A stretch of 64,000 nt of DNA from Burkholderiales bacterium (GTDB taxonomy: Bacteria; Pseudomonadota; Gammaproteobacteria; Burkholderiales; Burkholderiaceae_C), in NCBI GenBank assembly GCA_003963115.1, contig RXJQ01000008.1, positions 1 through 64,000 of the forward strand, written 5' to 3'. Position 1 is the first letter of the stretch. Every line of letters starts with the position of its first letter. The notes beneath the pieces are model-generated. The model did no database searches and was not told where the DNA came from. It was given only the letters and a program-made list of their open reading frames with translations. This document shows, in pieces, positions 16,260 to 25,133 of this stretch. The translations under genes were made by a program, and so were the position numbers.

Positions 16260-17489
16260 TTAGATGATCGGCGCATCCACCAGCAGTGCGTCAGGCTCGG
16301 GCTTGGGGCACGTGGCCTTGATGACCTGGCTGCTGCCGTTGAATTGCAGCGATGCGGCGGCGCTGCCCAGGCCAATGACCATCGATGCGGCGCTGGTACC
16401 GGGCGTGAACGGACCGGCCGTGACGGTACCCGTCGTGGGCAGCGAAACGGTGATGGGCGTGTCACGCTGGAGCGCCGTGGCCGGAATGGCGGTGCCGCCA
16501 GGCAGGACGTTCGGGTTGGCCGGCGTGCCGTTGTCGACGATCAGCCTGAGCTCGTCCACCTTGCCCTGCACCGAGGTGACGCCCGCATCCATCAGCCTGT
16601 TCACCGTGGCGGCTGGCAGCGTGATGGCACCCGATGCCTGCGTGAAAGAGATGTTGCCCGTCTTCTTCACCGCCAGCGGGATGATCGCGCCCACGGCGAT
16701 GCCGACGTCGTACTGCTGGCCGCCGATGTCGCACTTGTAGGGCGAATTCACGATGCCCACGAGGTTGCCCGCAGCCACGGCCGGATAGGACAGCGGCTGG
16801 CCTTCAAAGAGCGCCGGTTTGCTTGAATCAACCTGGCTGCCCACGGCCACCGACAACAGCGCATTGCCTTGTGAGGCAAGACACTCGGCATGCACCTTGA
16901 TCTTCAGGCCAACGGAGGTGCTCTTGAGGGTCACGTCCGCAGACGCGCCTTCGAAGCGGAACTGCACGCGGCCATCGGCCGGCGCCGTGTAGGGACCAAC
17001 GCGGAACGTGCCGACCTTGGGCAGCCCCACGGTGACAGGCTTGCCAGCCTGAACGGGGACGTCCTGCACGCTCAGGTCATACGAGCTGGCCAGGTCGACA
17101 GTGGCGGGCGTCGAGCGGGTTGCACCGATCTTGAGGCTGGTCACAACCGCATCGGCTTTGTTGATGGTGACCAGGCCACCCAGCGTGGTGAGCCAGGCCG
17201 GCAAGGTCAGTGCGCCGCTGCCTTGCGACAGGTAAAAGACCTGCCCCGGGCCGAGCTGGACGGGGGCCACGCCCTGGATGTCCACGGTGCCACCAATCTT
17301 GATGAGCTTGATGCCACTGATGCTGATCTGGCATGAAATCGGCAGGGTGAAGCGGCCCGTGTCGGCACCGATCGAGGGCACCAGTTGAGGATCGAGCGCG
17401 CTCGAGGTGGATGGGGCCAGAACGGCAGCGGTCACGGCCGTCAGCAACAGCGCGCCACGCAAACGGCGCAGGAAGGACAGGGGGATCAC
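16260..17489 (-). CDS. Exported protein with two tandem DUF6801-like domains
   Basis: 409 residues. The GTG at 17489 has AGGAG 8 bases upstream. A Sec signal peptide (RRL then ALLLTAVTAAVLAPSTSSA) is followed by two similar beta-rich units of about 180 residues. Each opens with a single Cys in a strand (LPISCQISISG; NSPYKCDIGGQQ), runs through a segment with ALTLPAW/AITLPAA, then VTVGLP.VGTFRVGPYT or ITVSLPTTGTVTAGPFT, and ends with a second Cys (HAEC; KATC). The two Cys of each unit probably form a disulfide. The pattern recalls DUF6801 secreted proteins, mostly known from Actinobacteria. Location: periplasm or outside the cell. Role unknown; adhesin-like or surface protein is a guess. Confidence 0.7.
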   Translation of the reverse strand: MIPLSFLRRLRGALLLTAVTAAVLAPSTSSALDPQLVPSIGADTGRFTLPISCQISISGIKLIKIGGTVDIQGVAPVQLGPGQVFYLSQGSGALTLPAWLTTLGGLVTINKADAVVTSLKIGATRSTPATVDLASSYDLSVQDVPVQAGKPVTVGLPKVGTFRVGPYTAPADGRVQFRFEGASADVTLKSTSVGLKIKVHAECLASQGNALLSVAVGSQVDSSKPALFEGQPLSYPAVAAGNLVGIVNSPYKCDIGGQQYDVGIAVGAIIPLAVKKTGNISFTQASGAITLPAATVNRLMDAGVTSVQGKVDELRLIVDNGTPANPNVLPGGTAIPATALQRDTPITVSLPTTGTVTAGPFTPGTSAASMVIGLGSAAASLQFNGSSQVIKATCPKPEPDALLVDAPII

Positions 17490-17590
17490 GGTAAGCTACT
17501 CCTATTGGTGCGGTTGGGGTGATGTGTCAAAGGTGCCAAGCACGACATAACGCTATTCATTAAACGGCGTAAGTTTTGCCCGTGAAAACC

Positions 17591-17711
17591 GGGTATACCC
17601 TGCGCCTTGAAACAGGACGCAACGCAGGGATGGCCTCAGGGACAAGCCTGAAGCAGCCACACCCTCATCTCGGTGGGTCGAATCTGGGAATTTGTCGCGG
17701 GTGGCCGCGAC
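17591..17711 (+). ncRNA. Candidate structured leader RNA of the hybrid kinase gene
   Basis: Three hairpins occur in a row. The first pairs CCCTGCG (17598-17604) with CGCAGGG (17623-17629) and contains an inner CCT/AGG stem with a TGAAAC loop and a one-sided ACGCAA bulge. The second pairs TCAGG (17636-17640) with CCTGA (17647-17651), closed by GGC/GCC. The third pairs GTCGCGG (17694-17700) with CCGCGAC (17705-17711). It lies before the first ATG of the kinase. The bulge GGACGCAA recalls the c-di-GMP-I aptamer but other required elements are missing, so no riboswitch class is claimed. Confidence 0.35.
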
Positions 17712-17764
17712 CGGCTAGGGAAAGCCTCGCCCGCGCGGGGTCTGCCTGCGACAACACTGCCGGG

Positions 17765-19633
17765 ATGCAGCCCGTTTACCGAGACCCGACGCAGACATCA
17801 GGCCAGGCCGAACAGGTCGGCATGCTCGACTCCGCGCAAGACATCGCGGCCAAACTCCGCCGTGCGCAGTTCAAGTCCATGAACGAAATACTGCCGCAGG
17901 TCATGACGGCATCGGTCCTGGGCACCGTGGTGCTGTACTTTGCTTTGCGTCATCAGGTGGCCGATCCAGCCTTGTCGATCTGGTTTGTGCTGCGCCTGAT
18001 GATCAGCGCCGCCCGCGCCGTCTACGCCCGCATCGGCTTGCGCGCCCTGCCCCACCTGCGCTCGCGCGACTTCACCATCTACGCCACGCTTGCGCTGCTC
18101 GACGGCGTCATCTGGGGCGCCATGGGCTGGTGGCTGACGCCGCTGGACCGGTTGGACATCGCGGTCATCACGCTCACGATGAGCATCATCGTTGCCTGTA
18201 CCGGCATGCTGGGGCTGCATGTTCACCAACCATCGGCCTTGGGCTTTGTCCTGGCGATCACCCTGCCCAGTGCCTTCCATGCATTGGGCCGGCAAGATGA
18301 GCTGGGCGTTCTGTGCTGCATCGCCCTGTTGGGCCTGACCGGCTTGCTGTTGATCGAGATGCGCCGCTTCAACGGCCGTTTCATCGAGATGATGCAACTG
18401 CGCTTTGAAAGCGAGCAAACCGCCAAGGCCAAGTCAGAAGCCTTGCAGCAAGCGCAGGAGCTCGCTCAGACACGCAGCCGCTTTGTGGCCACCATGAGCC
18501 ATGAGATCCGCACACCGCTGCACGGCATGCTGGGCTTGCTGCGCCTGGCTCGTCAGGAGGTCGGGCAGGCCGATCTCCATCAACGTCTTGAGCTCATTCA
18601 AAGCACCGGCGAGCACCTGGTCAAGGTGATCAACGAGGTGCTGGAACATGCACGGCTGGAGTCTTCAGGGCTGCCCGTTTACGAGCAGCCTTTCGACATC
18701 ACCGCGCTGCTGAGGGAGCTCACCGAGATCACCAGGCCCTCCTGCGAAGGCAAAGGGCTGGCCTTTGTGCTCAAGACGAATCTGGCCCCAGGCACCCATG
18801 TTCTGGGTGACGCCACACGCGTTCGCCAGATCCTGCACAACCTGCTGGGCAACGCGGTGAAGTTCACATCGTCGGGCAGCGTCTCGCTCAGCGCGCACCG
18901 CGACACGGCCACGGGGCACCTGCGCATGGTGGTGCAAGACACCGGCCCCGGTGTGCCGGCTGCCGAGCAAGAACGCATCTTCGAGGCCTACCACCAGGCC
19001 GAAGGCACCTACCAGCGCCGCTTTGGCGGCACGGGCTTGGGGCTCACGATCTCGCGGGAGTTGTGCGAGGCCATGGGAGGGCAGCTGACCTGCCGCAGCG
19101 AGAACGGCCAAGGCGCCGAGTTCGTGTGCGCGCTGCCTCTTCCTCAGGTGCAAGCAGGCACTCCAGCAAGCCGCGCAGCCCCCATCGCATCACACCAGGC
19201 CGAGCCCCAGCAGGCATTGGGCGACCAGCACGTGCATGTCTTGCTGGTGGAAGACAACCCCGTCAACACCATCGTGGCCGAAGCCATCTTGCGCAAGATG
19301 GGCGTGGAGGTGACGGCCGTCGAGCATGGCGAGGCCGCACTGGCGTGGCTTGAGACGCATCAAGCCGACTTGATCCTCATGGACTGCGAGATGCCTGGTC
19401 TGGACGGCATGCAGGTCACGCGGCAGATTCGCCTGCGCGAGAAGATGCAACGGCTCTGGCCCACGCCCGTCATCGCGATGACGGCCAATGGCCACGATAC
19501 CTATGTCCGACATGGGATACCTGCCGGCATGAGCGACTACATCAGCAAACCGTTTGATGAGGCCACACTGCGCACCACCATGCTCAGGCAGTTGAACAAC
19601 AGCAGAACGCCGGCGCGTTGTGCCGTCACCTGA
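17765..19633 (+). CDS. Membrane hybrid sensor histidine kinase (TM-HisKA-HATPase-REC)
   Basis: 622 residues from the ATG at 17765. The frame is open further upstream to a TTG at 17576, but that part is a hairpin-rich leader. Another ATG at 17822 is also possible. About six hydrophobic helices (roughly residues 40-200) form the sensor region, with no large periplasmic loop. HisKA has its phosphoacceptor in MSHEIRTPLHG (His246). The ATPase domain shows HNLLGNAVKF, DTGPGVP and GGTGLGL. The C-terminal receiver has VEDNPVN and Asp540 in LILMDCEMPG, with the conserved Lys in YISKPF. No HPt domain or response-regulator gene is adjacent, so the output partner lies elsewhere. The signal is unknown. 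Confidence 0.88.
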   Translation: MQPVYRDPTQTSGQAEQVGMLDSAQDIAAKLRRAQFKSMNEILPQVMTASVLGTVVLYFALRHQVADPALSIWFVLRLMISAARAVYARIGLRALPHLRSRDFTIYATLALLDGVIWGAMGWWLTPLDRLDIAVITLTMSIIVACTGMLGLHVHQPSALGFVLAITLPSAFHALGRQDELGVLCCIALLGLTGLLLIEMRRFNGRFIEMMQLRFESEQTAKAKSEALQQAQELAQTRSRFVATMSHEIRTPLHGMLGLLRLARQEVGQADLHQRLELIQSTGEHLVKVINEVLEHARLESSGLPVYEQPFDITALLRELTEITRPSCEGKGLAFVLKTNLAPGTHVLGDATRVRQILHNLLGNAVKFTSSGSVSLSAHRDTATGHLRMVVQDTGPGVPAAEQERIFEAYHQAEGTYQRRFGGTGLGLTISRELCEAMGGQLTCRSENGQGAEFVCALPLPQVQAGTPASRAAPIASHQAEPQQALGDQHVHVLLVEDNPVNTIVAEAILRKMGVEVTAVEHGEAALAWLETHQADLILMDCEMPGLDGMQVTRQIRLREKMQRLWPTPVIAMTANGHDTYVRHGIPAGMSDYISKPFDEATLRTTMLRQLNNSRTPARCAVT

Positions 19634-19681
19634 GTGTCACGGGCCTTCACTAGCCTTCACGGTGTGTGAAGGAGGTGAGGC

Positions 19682-19996
19682 ATGTTTCCCACCATGGACC
19701 TGCAGGGTGCCCAGCACAAGCTGCAGCGTTTGATTGATCAGGTCGAGCGTCATCAATTGCATCGGAGCGCCAACGTCAGCAGCCCAAGAGAATGGCTGAT
19801 CAGATGGCTGTCCACACCTCAAGAAGCACTCAATGGCCGCAAGCCGGCATACTTTCTGGATCACGAGGACTTTGATCTGATCCTCGTAGGGCTTTTGATC
19901 AAGCTCCAGACCGCCCATGAATGGCAAGTTCCCAGCCTCACCCCAGCATCTTCACCGCCAGACCGATCACCGCACAGGCGGCAATCACCTCCATGA
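19682..19996 (+). CDS. Small protein with weak MbcA/ParS antitoxin-like segment
   Basis: 104 residues. A strong AAGGAGGTGAGG ribosome site precedes the ATG. The segment WLIRWLSTPQEALNGRKPAY followed by an acidic helix resembles the toxin-binding domain of MbcA/ParS antitoxins (W-L-x-T-P-x2-A-L-x-G-x-x-P). There is no neighbouring RES-domain toxin, so it is an orphan if the likeness is real. The last 20 residues, rich in Pro and Arg, overlap the convergent chrA gene by 59 bases and may not be conserved. It follows the hybrid kinase by 48 bases in the same direction. Confidence 0.4.
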   Translation: MFPTMDLQGAQHKLQRLIDQVERHQLHRSANVSSPREWLIRWLSTPQEALNGRKPAYFLDHEDFDLILVGLLIKLQTAHEWQVPSLTPASSPPDRSPHRRQSPP

Positions 19997-21275
19997 CGCT
20001 GCGCTTGTAGCGAAACAAGGCCATGGCCGCGCCGATGGCAATCAAGGCAGACACGATGTCTGCATGCCCTGAGAAGCCTTGCGGCCACAGCACGTGGTAG
20101 CCAAAGAACAGCGCCAGATTCAGGATCACGCCCACTACCGCAGCCGTGATGGCCGTCAATGGCGCCACGAACTGGATCTCGTTGTGCGTGGACTCAACCA
20201 GCGGCCCGCCGGCCAGGATGAACACAAAGGAGGGCAGGAAGGTGAACCAGGTCACCAGCGTCGCAGCGAGCGCGCCGGCCAGGAACAGGTGCTCAGGCCC
20301 CAGCAAAGCCTTGGCATAGGCCCCCACAAAGCCCACGAAGGTCACCACCATGATGAGCGGCCCGGGGGTGGTCTCGCCAAGCGCCAGGCCATCGATCATC
20401 TGGGGGGCGCTCAACCAGCCATAGTGGTCCACGGCACCTTGGTACACATAGGGCAGCACCGCATAAGCGCCGCCGAAGGTGAGCAAGGCCGCCTTGGTGA
20501 AGAACCAGCCCATCTGCGTGAAGGCGCCATGCCAGCCAAAACGCACCATCAGGGCGGCCAAGGGCACCGCCCACAAGACCAGGCCAGCCAGCGCCACCTT
20601 GGTCAAGCCAGGCCAGTTGAAGCGCGCATGGGGCGGCGTGGGCGTGTGGTCATCGATCAATGCCGGGCCATAGGATTTGTCTGCCGCTCCATGCCCGCCA
20701 CCCGCCTTGAACCAGGGCGGTGCCACACGCCCCCCCACGTAGCCGATCAAGCCGGCGGCGAGTACGATGAGCGGAAACGGCAGTCTCAAGGCGAAGATGG
20801 CCAGGAAGGAGGCCGCCGCAATCGCCCACAAAACCTTGCTCTTGAGGGCCCGCGTGCCGATGCGGTGCGCCGCCTGCAGGACGATGGCCGTCACGGCTGG
20901 CTTGATCCCGTAGAACAGACCGGCCACCAGCGGCATCTGGCCAAAGGCCACGTACACCCAGGACAGGGCCACCAAGATGAACAGAGACGGCAGCACGAAC
21001 AAGGCCCCGGCCACGATGCCGCCCCAGGTCCGGTGCATCAACCAGCCGATGTAGGTGGCCAGTTGCTGCGCTTCCGGCCCGGGCAGCACCATGCAGTAGT
21101 TCAAGGCATGCAGGAAGCGCCTTTCCGAGATCCAGCGCCGGCGTTCGACCAGCTCCTGGTGCATGATCGCGATCTGCCCGGCCGGGCCGCCAAAGCTGAT
21201 GAAGCCCAGCTTGAACCAGAAGGCCAGCGCCTCCTTGAAGCTGATGGGCGACGGGGTGTTGGCTTGTTCGCTCAT
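19938..21275 (-). CDS. chrA: Chromate transporter ChrA (CHR family, two-domain form)
   Basis: 445 residues, the normal length of two-domain CHR proteins. Both halves carry the family signature: FWFKLGFISFGGPAGQIAIM in the first and FTKAALLTFGGAYAVLPYV in the second, each with the FGG motif. PGPEAQQLATYIGW and ETTPGPLIMVVTFVGF also match. About 10-12 hydrophobic helices. ChrA exports chromate from the cytoplasm. The ATG at 21275 gives the standard N-terminus; an upstream extension of the frame is antisense to the next gene. No chrB or other chr gene is nearby. Confidence 0.93.
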   Translation of the reverse strand: MSEQANTPSPISFKEALAFWFKLGFISFGGPAGQIAIMHQELVERRRWISERRFLHALNYCMVLPGPEAQQLATYIGWLMHRTWGGIVAGALFVLPSLFILVALSWVYVAFGQMPLVAGLFYGIKPAVTAIVLQAAHRIGTRALKSKVLWAIAAASFLAIFALRLPFPLIVLAAGLIGYVGGRVAPPWFKAGGGHGAADKSYGPALIDDHTPTPPHARFNWPGLTKVALAGLVLWAVPLAALMVRFGWHGAFTQMGWFFTKAALLTFGGAYAVLPYVYQGAVDHYGWLSAPQMIDGLALGETTPGPLIMVVTFVGFVGAYAKALLGPEHLFLAGALAATLVTWFTFLPSFVFILAGGPLVESTHNEIQFVAPLTAITAAVVGVILNLALFFGYHVLWPQGFSGHADIVSALIAIGAAMALFRYKRSVMEVIAACAVIGLAVKMLG

Positions 21276-21359
21276 ACCTGCTGCCTGCCATATGCCGGAC
21301 TGGAAGAAGAGGCCGCAGCATAGCAAGCCTGGCCGGCGGGCAATTGGATAATCCGGCCG

Positions 21360-23276
21360 ATGCGCATTTTGAGAACGGATATCCAGGTGCTCAGGGCCGT
21401 GGCGGTCCTGTCCGTCCTGGTCTTTCACTTTGATCTCCCCGGCCTGCACAAAGGCTTTCTGGGTGTCGACATCTTCTTCGTGATCTCCGGCTACCTGATG
21501 TCGAAGGTCATCGTCGAGGAGATGGATGCCGGCCGCTTCAGTGCCGCCGCCTTCTACCTGCGCCGGGCCCGGCGCCTGCTGCCGGCCGCATTGGCCATGT
21601 TCGGCGTGGTGACGCTGCTGGCACCGTTTGCGCTTACCGCGCACGCCTTGCAGGACTATGCCTGGCAACTGCTGGGTGCACTGGGCTTCTCCGCCAACCT
21701 GGTGCTGTGGTCGCAAAGCGGCTACTTCGATGCACAAGCCAGCCTCAAGCCACTGCTGCATACCTGGTCACTGGCGGTCGAGGAGCAGTATTACTTCGTG
21801 CTGCCCGTGCTGCTGCGCTGGCTGGGCGCACGCTGGCGTTTGATCGGTTTGCTCATCTTGCTGGCCGCCAGTTGGCTGGCTGGCCGCTGGTGGCTGGGCC
21901 ATGATCCCTCCGCCGCGTTCTACCTGCTGCCCAGCCGCGCCTGGGAGTTGCTGATCGGCTCCTTGTGCGCGCTGCCTCAGGTCCAGGCCCGTGCAGCGCG
22001 GATGCCGTCCTGGAACGGCCTGTGCCTGTTCACCATGGCCTGGTGCCTGACAAAAGGTGTCGCCCCGATCCACCCTGGCTGGGATGCCTTGCTCATCTGC
22101 CTGAGCACCGCCGGCCTCCTGCTGCAACCATCGAGCTGGCTCCATGCCAACCGTGCATGGATACGGCCGCTGCACTGGATCGGTGACATCTCCTACTCGC
22201 TCTACCTGATCCACTGGCCCCTGATCGCCCTGGCCAAGAACATCTGGCTGGAGCAGGTCCCCATTTCCGTGTCGATCGGCTTGATGCTGCTGTCTGTGGT
22301 GCTGGCTGACGCGTCCTACCGCTTCATCGAGCAGCGCCACCGGCATGCGGCGTCTTTCAGGGCGCTCGGCCGAGGGTTGATCACGCTGTGTGTGCCCTTG
22401 CTCGCCTGCACGGTGTGGCTGGGTGTGCAGTTGAATGCGGGTGGTCAACGCAACTGGGCGCAGTCGCGCCAGCCGGTCTATGGCATGGCCGCGATCTGCG
22501 ACATGGAAGCCGACTTTGCCCCACTGCCTGCCTGCGCCACCACAGCCTCGCCGCATACCTTGGTCTGGGGCGACAGCTACGCCATGCACATCGTGCCGGC
22601 CTTGCTCGCATCACCTCCGCCCGGTGGCCTTCGACAAGCCACACGCAGCGCATGCGGGCCGCTGCTGCGGATGGCCAGACAGGCACCTGCCGACCCGCCA
22701 GGGCGTGGCCAGCAATGCCTCGCCTTCAACCGCTCGGTGCTGCGTCATCTGGCCCAACACCCCGAGATCACGCATGTGATCATCGCCAGCCGCTGGCAAT
22801 ATTATTTTGATGACCCCGTGGTGGACGCCAAAGGGCACCCCAGTCATCCAGACGTACAAGCGATCGCCGACGCTTTCGGCGACGTGGTCGATCAATTGAG
22901 AGCCCTGCACAAGAAGGTGGTGCTGATATCGCCTCCTGCACTGCTGGGGCCCGATACCGACTTGGGCCACTGCGGCCAGCGTGCGGCGCAAGGCCTGATC
23001 ACGGTGGCGGCCTCGCTGCACGAGGACTGTTCCTTTGATCGGTCTCGGTTCGAGGCCAGGCAAGCTGTGGTGCGGGATCTGCTCGGCCGCATCCAAAGCA
23101 ATGCAGATATCGATGTCATCTGGCTCGACGAGTTCAACTGCAATGCCCTGCGCTGCGAGACCCTGATCAACCACACGCCGATCTACCGTGACTTTGGTCA
23201 TTTCAGTATGGAAGGCTCACACCTGCTGGGGACGCGCATGCAACTGGGGCCACGCGCCATGCAAGGGGCTCGATAA
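21360..23276 (+). CDS. OafA/YrhL-type O-acyltransferase with C-terminal SGNH domain
   Basis: 638 residues. The N-terminal 340 residues form an acyltransferase-3 membrane domain with about ten TM helices. Family motifs include DIQVLRAVAVLSVLVFH (catalytic His of the R/K-x10-H motif), FFVISGYL and RRARRLLPA. The C-terminal 260 residues form a periplasmic SGNH hydrolase-like domain, with the nucleophile block LVWGDSYAMH. Such fused proteins acetylate cell-surface glycans, for example O-antigen or peptidoglycan-linked sugars. There is no glycan-synthesis cluster around it, so the acceptor is unknown. It is divergent from chrA, with 84 bases between starts. Confidence 0.9.
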   Translation: MRILRTDIQVLRAVAVLSVLVFHFDLPGLHKGFLGVDIFFVISGYLMSKVIVEEMDAGRFSAAAFYLRRARRLLPAALAMFGVVTLLAPFALTAHALQDYAWQLLGALGFSANLVLWSQSGYFDAQASLKPLLHTWSLAVEEQYYFVLPVLLRWLGARWRLIGLLILLAASWLAGRWWLGHDPSAAFYLLPSRAWELLIGSLCALPQVQARAARMPSWNGLCLFTMAWCLTKGVAPIHPGWDALLICLSTAGLLLQPSSWLHANRAWIRPLHWIGDISYSLYLIHWPLIALAKNIWLEQVPISVSIGLMLLSVVLADASYRFIEQRHRHAASFRALGRGLITLCVPLLACTVWLGVQLNAGGQRNWAQSRQPVYGMAAICDMEADFAPLPACATTASPHTLVWGDSYAMHIVPALLASPPPGGLRQATRSACGPLLRMARQAPADPPGRGQQCLAFNRSVLRHLAQHPEITHVIIASRWQYYFDDPVVDAKGHPSHPDVQAIADAFGDVVDQLRALHKKVVLISPPALLGPDTDLGHCGQRAAQGLITVAASLHEDCSFDRSRFEARQAVVRDLLGRIQSNADIDVIWLDEFNCNALRCETLINHTPIYRDFGHFSMEGSHLLGTRMQLGPRAMQGAR

Positions 23277-23296
23277 GCGGCAGCGCCCTGGCTATC

Positions 23297-24484
23297 ATGT
23301 GCGAATCATCCTGCGGGATCCGTGAAAGGTTTCGATTGCTGCCCCTCCAAACCTGCATTCGCCAGATTCTCGGTACGGCGCTGGCTGCCAGTCTGGCAGG
23401 CCCTGCCGCCGCAGGCTATTCGCAGATCATCGCCTTCGGCGACAGCCTGTCCGACACGGGCAACTTGTACGCGCTGACCTCGATCCTGCCCACGGGTGGC
23501 ATCCCTGGCGCGCCCTACTACCAAGGACGCTTCTCGAATGGGCAACTGGCTGTGGAAGCCATGGCCTCCAACCTGGGCTTGAACCTGACCAGCTATGCCT
23601 ACGGTGGCGCGCAAACAGGGCTGGGCAACGAAGGCAGTGCGCTGCTCTTTGGCACCGGGGTGGCCGGCCAGATCATGCAGTTCGAGAGCAAGACACCACA
23701 TGTCGATGACCAGGCGCTGTATTTCGTCTGGGCCGGCCCCAATGATTTCTATGCGGGCGACAACATGCTCAGTGCGACCACCTCGGTCACGGCCTCGAAC
23801 AACCTGCTGAGCGACATCCACAAGCTGTATGACCAAGGTGCACGCGACTTCTTCGTGCCCTTGATGCCCGACCTGAGCGTGACGCCCGATGCCCTGCGCA
23901 ATACCGCCAGCTACCGCGATGCCGCAGCCACCCGCACGACCGAGTACAACCAGTATCTGGGCAAGGGCTTGGGTCAGCTGGCAAACCAACTGGCCGGCGC
24001 CCATATTCAGATGTTCGACACGCCCTCGTTCATGAGCAAGACCGTGCCTGCTCTGATCTCAGCCGGCATCAATGTGACCGACCCATGCTATGACGCCCAG
24101 CAGGACACGGTGTGCAGCTTCGAGCCCTTGTACCTGTTCTGGGACGGCGTGCACCCTTCCAACACCGGAGACTGGATCCTGGGCCAGGCCTTTGCGCAGG
24201 CGGTACTGGCCGTGCCCGAGCCGGGCCAGGCCGTGATGTTGCTATGGGGGTTGCTGATGATGACGTATCAGCGCTTGCGCGTGGGTGGCAGTGGGGGCAG
24301 CTTGGCATTGGCGAGTTCACGCGCCTCCGCACGTGTCACCCCCAAGGAGACCAACACCAGCTCTGCCGCGTCACTGCCTGCATCGCGCCAGGTCTTGATG
24401 CCTTCCAGGGTCAAAAACATGGCGCCCAGCACCGCGCCGGCTATCAGGCTCAAGGCCGAGGGCAATTGTTCCTGGCGAAGGTGA
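23297..24484 (+). CDS. Exported GDSL esterase/lipase with PEP-CTERM-like tail and abnormal extension
   Basis: 395 residues. A signal peptide (LGTALAASLAGPAAA) leads into a GDSL hydrolase: block I IAFGDSLSDTGN, block III WAGPNDFY and block V DGVHPSN give the Ser, Gly/Asn and Asp/His positions. At about residues 306-330 it has VPEPGQAVMLLWGLLMMTYQ followed by RLRV, the layout of a PEP-CTERM sorting signal, which normally ends the protein. Here about 65 further polar residues follow, encoded opposite the 3' end of the TetR gene (217-base overlap). The extension is probably read-through after loss of the original stop. No exosortase lies in the window. Confidence 0.85.
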   Translation: MCESSCGIRERFRLLPLQTCIRQILGTALAASLAGPAAAGYSQIIAFGDSLSDTGNLYALTSILPTGGIPGAPYYQGRFSNGQLAVEAMASNLGLNLTSYAYGGAQTGLGNEGSALLFGTGVAGQIMQFESKTPHVDDQALYFVWAGPNDFYAGDNMLSATTSVTASNNLLSDIHKLYDQGARDFFVPLMPDLSVTPDALRNTASYRDAAATRTTEYNQYLGKGLGQLANQLAGAHIQMFDTPSFMSKTVPALISAGINVTDPCYDAQQDTVCSFEPLYLFWDGVHPSNTGDWILGQAFAQAVLAVPEPGQAVMLLWGLLMMTYQRLRVGGSGGSLALASSRASARVTPKETNTSSAASLPASRQVLMPSRVKNMAPSTAPAIRLKAEGNCSWRR

Positions 24485-24888
24485 TAACGCCCTGACTGCA
24501 CACCGGCCATCAGGTCGATCAGGGGCTGACCACGCCACATGTGCTGCAAAGCCGTCGCACTGAAAGCAAAGCGTGTCAGGAAGCGACCCCAATGCGGGTC
24601 TTCATGAGCCCGGCGCACATACAAGCGGATACCGGTGGCCAGACGTTGAGCAGGATCGGTGATCTCCTGGAAGCTGTCCGTGGCCCGAGCATTCATGTCC
24701 TCGGCCAACTGCGCCGCCACGGCTTCGAAAAGATTCTCCGGGTCGGACAGGTTGTTGTAGATCGTGCCACGCGCCACGCCTGCTGCTTGGGCCAGTTCCT
24801 TGACGTTGACCTCGGTGACGCCCCGCTCGGCAAAAAGGCGGAGGGCTGCTTCATGAATACGCAGTTGGGCCGGTGTCAGAGCCGTCAC
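24268..24888 (-). CDS. TetR-family transcriptional regulator
   Basis: 206 residues from the GTG at 24888, which has GGGAG 5 bases upstream; an ATG at 24972 is further out and lacks support. The N-terminal HTH is clear (VNVKELAQAAGVARGTIYNN), followed by a mostly helical ligand-binding domain. It stands next to the catabolic cluster and is divergent from the flavin reductase gene, with a perfect palindrome between them at 25093-25110. It may therefore control that unit. The effector is unknown. Its 3' end overlaps the GDSL esterase ORF. Confidence 0.85.
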   Translation of the reverse strand: MTALTPAQLRIHEAALRLFAERGVTEVNVKELAQAAGVARGTIYNNLSDPENLFEAVAAQLAEDMNARATDSFQEITDPAQRLATGIRLYVRRAHEDPHWGRFLTRFAFSATALQHMWRGQPLIDLMAGVQSGRYHLRQEQLPSALSLIAGAVLGAMFLTLEGIKTWRDAGSDAAELVLVSLGVTRAEARELANAKLPPLPPTRKR

Positions 24889-25092
24889 GAAAACTCCCAA
24901 TGCAAGAGCAGGATATTGATCACCTGACGAGGGTGACCATCTGTGTTTAAGCTCATTGTAGCTGTTGCACATTGAACAGCTTTGTCCTGCATGACACCCT
25001 CGATCCTCGACCGCATGCGCTGTTGCAGCCCTTCGCTTTGCCCTCCGAGGGTGGCTTCATGCGTAGCGGCTTGATTTGCCTCAATGCCAAAA

Positions 25093-25110
25093 TTGAACAT
25101 ATGTGTTCAA
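25093..25110. promoter_or_regulatory. Palindromic operator candidate before the flavin reductase
   Basis: TTGAACA-TATG-TGTTCAA has perfect 7-bp arms and lies 23 bases before the start codon at 25134, in the region between the TetR gene and the reductase. A related site (14 of 18 bases identical) is at 29133-29150 before the monooxygenase gene. Confidence 0.6.
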
Positions 25111-25133
25111 CTTAAATCATGTTGGAGCATTTC

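Noticed and set aside
17591..17660. c-di-GMP-I (GEMM) riboswitch
   Set aside because: GGACGCAA is reminiscent of the aptamer, but the 5' AAA of the junction and the second conserved helix with its receptor are absent.
20079..21323. 414-codon plus-strand frame opposite chrA
   Set aside because: Composition is Gln/His/Arg-rich and the sequence mirrors the conserved ChrA gene on the minus strand.
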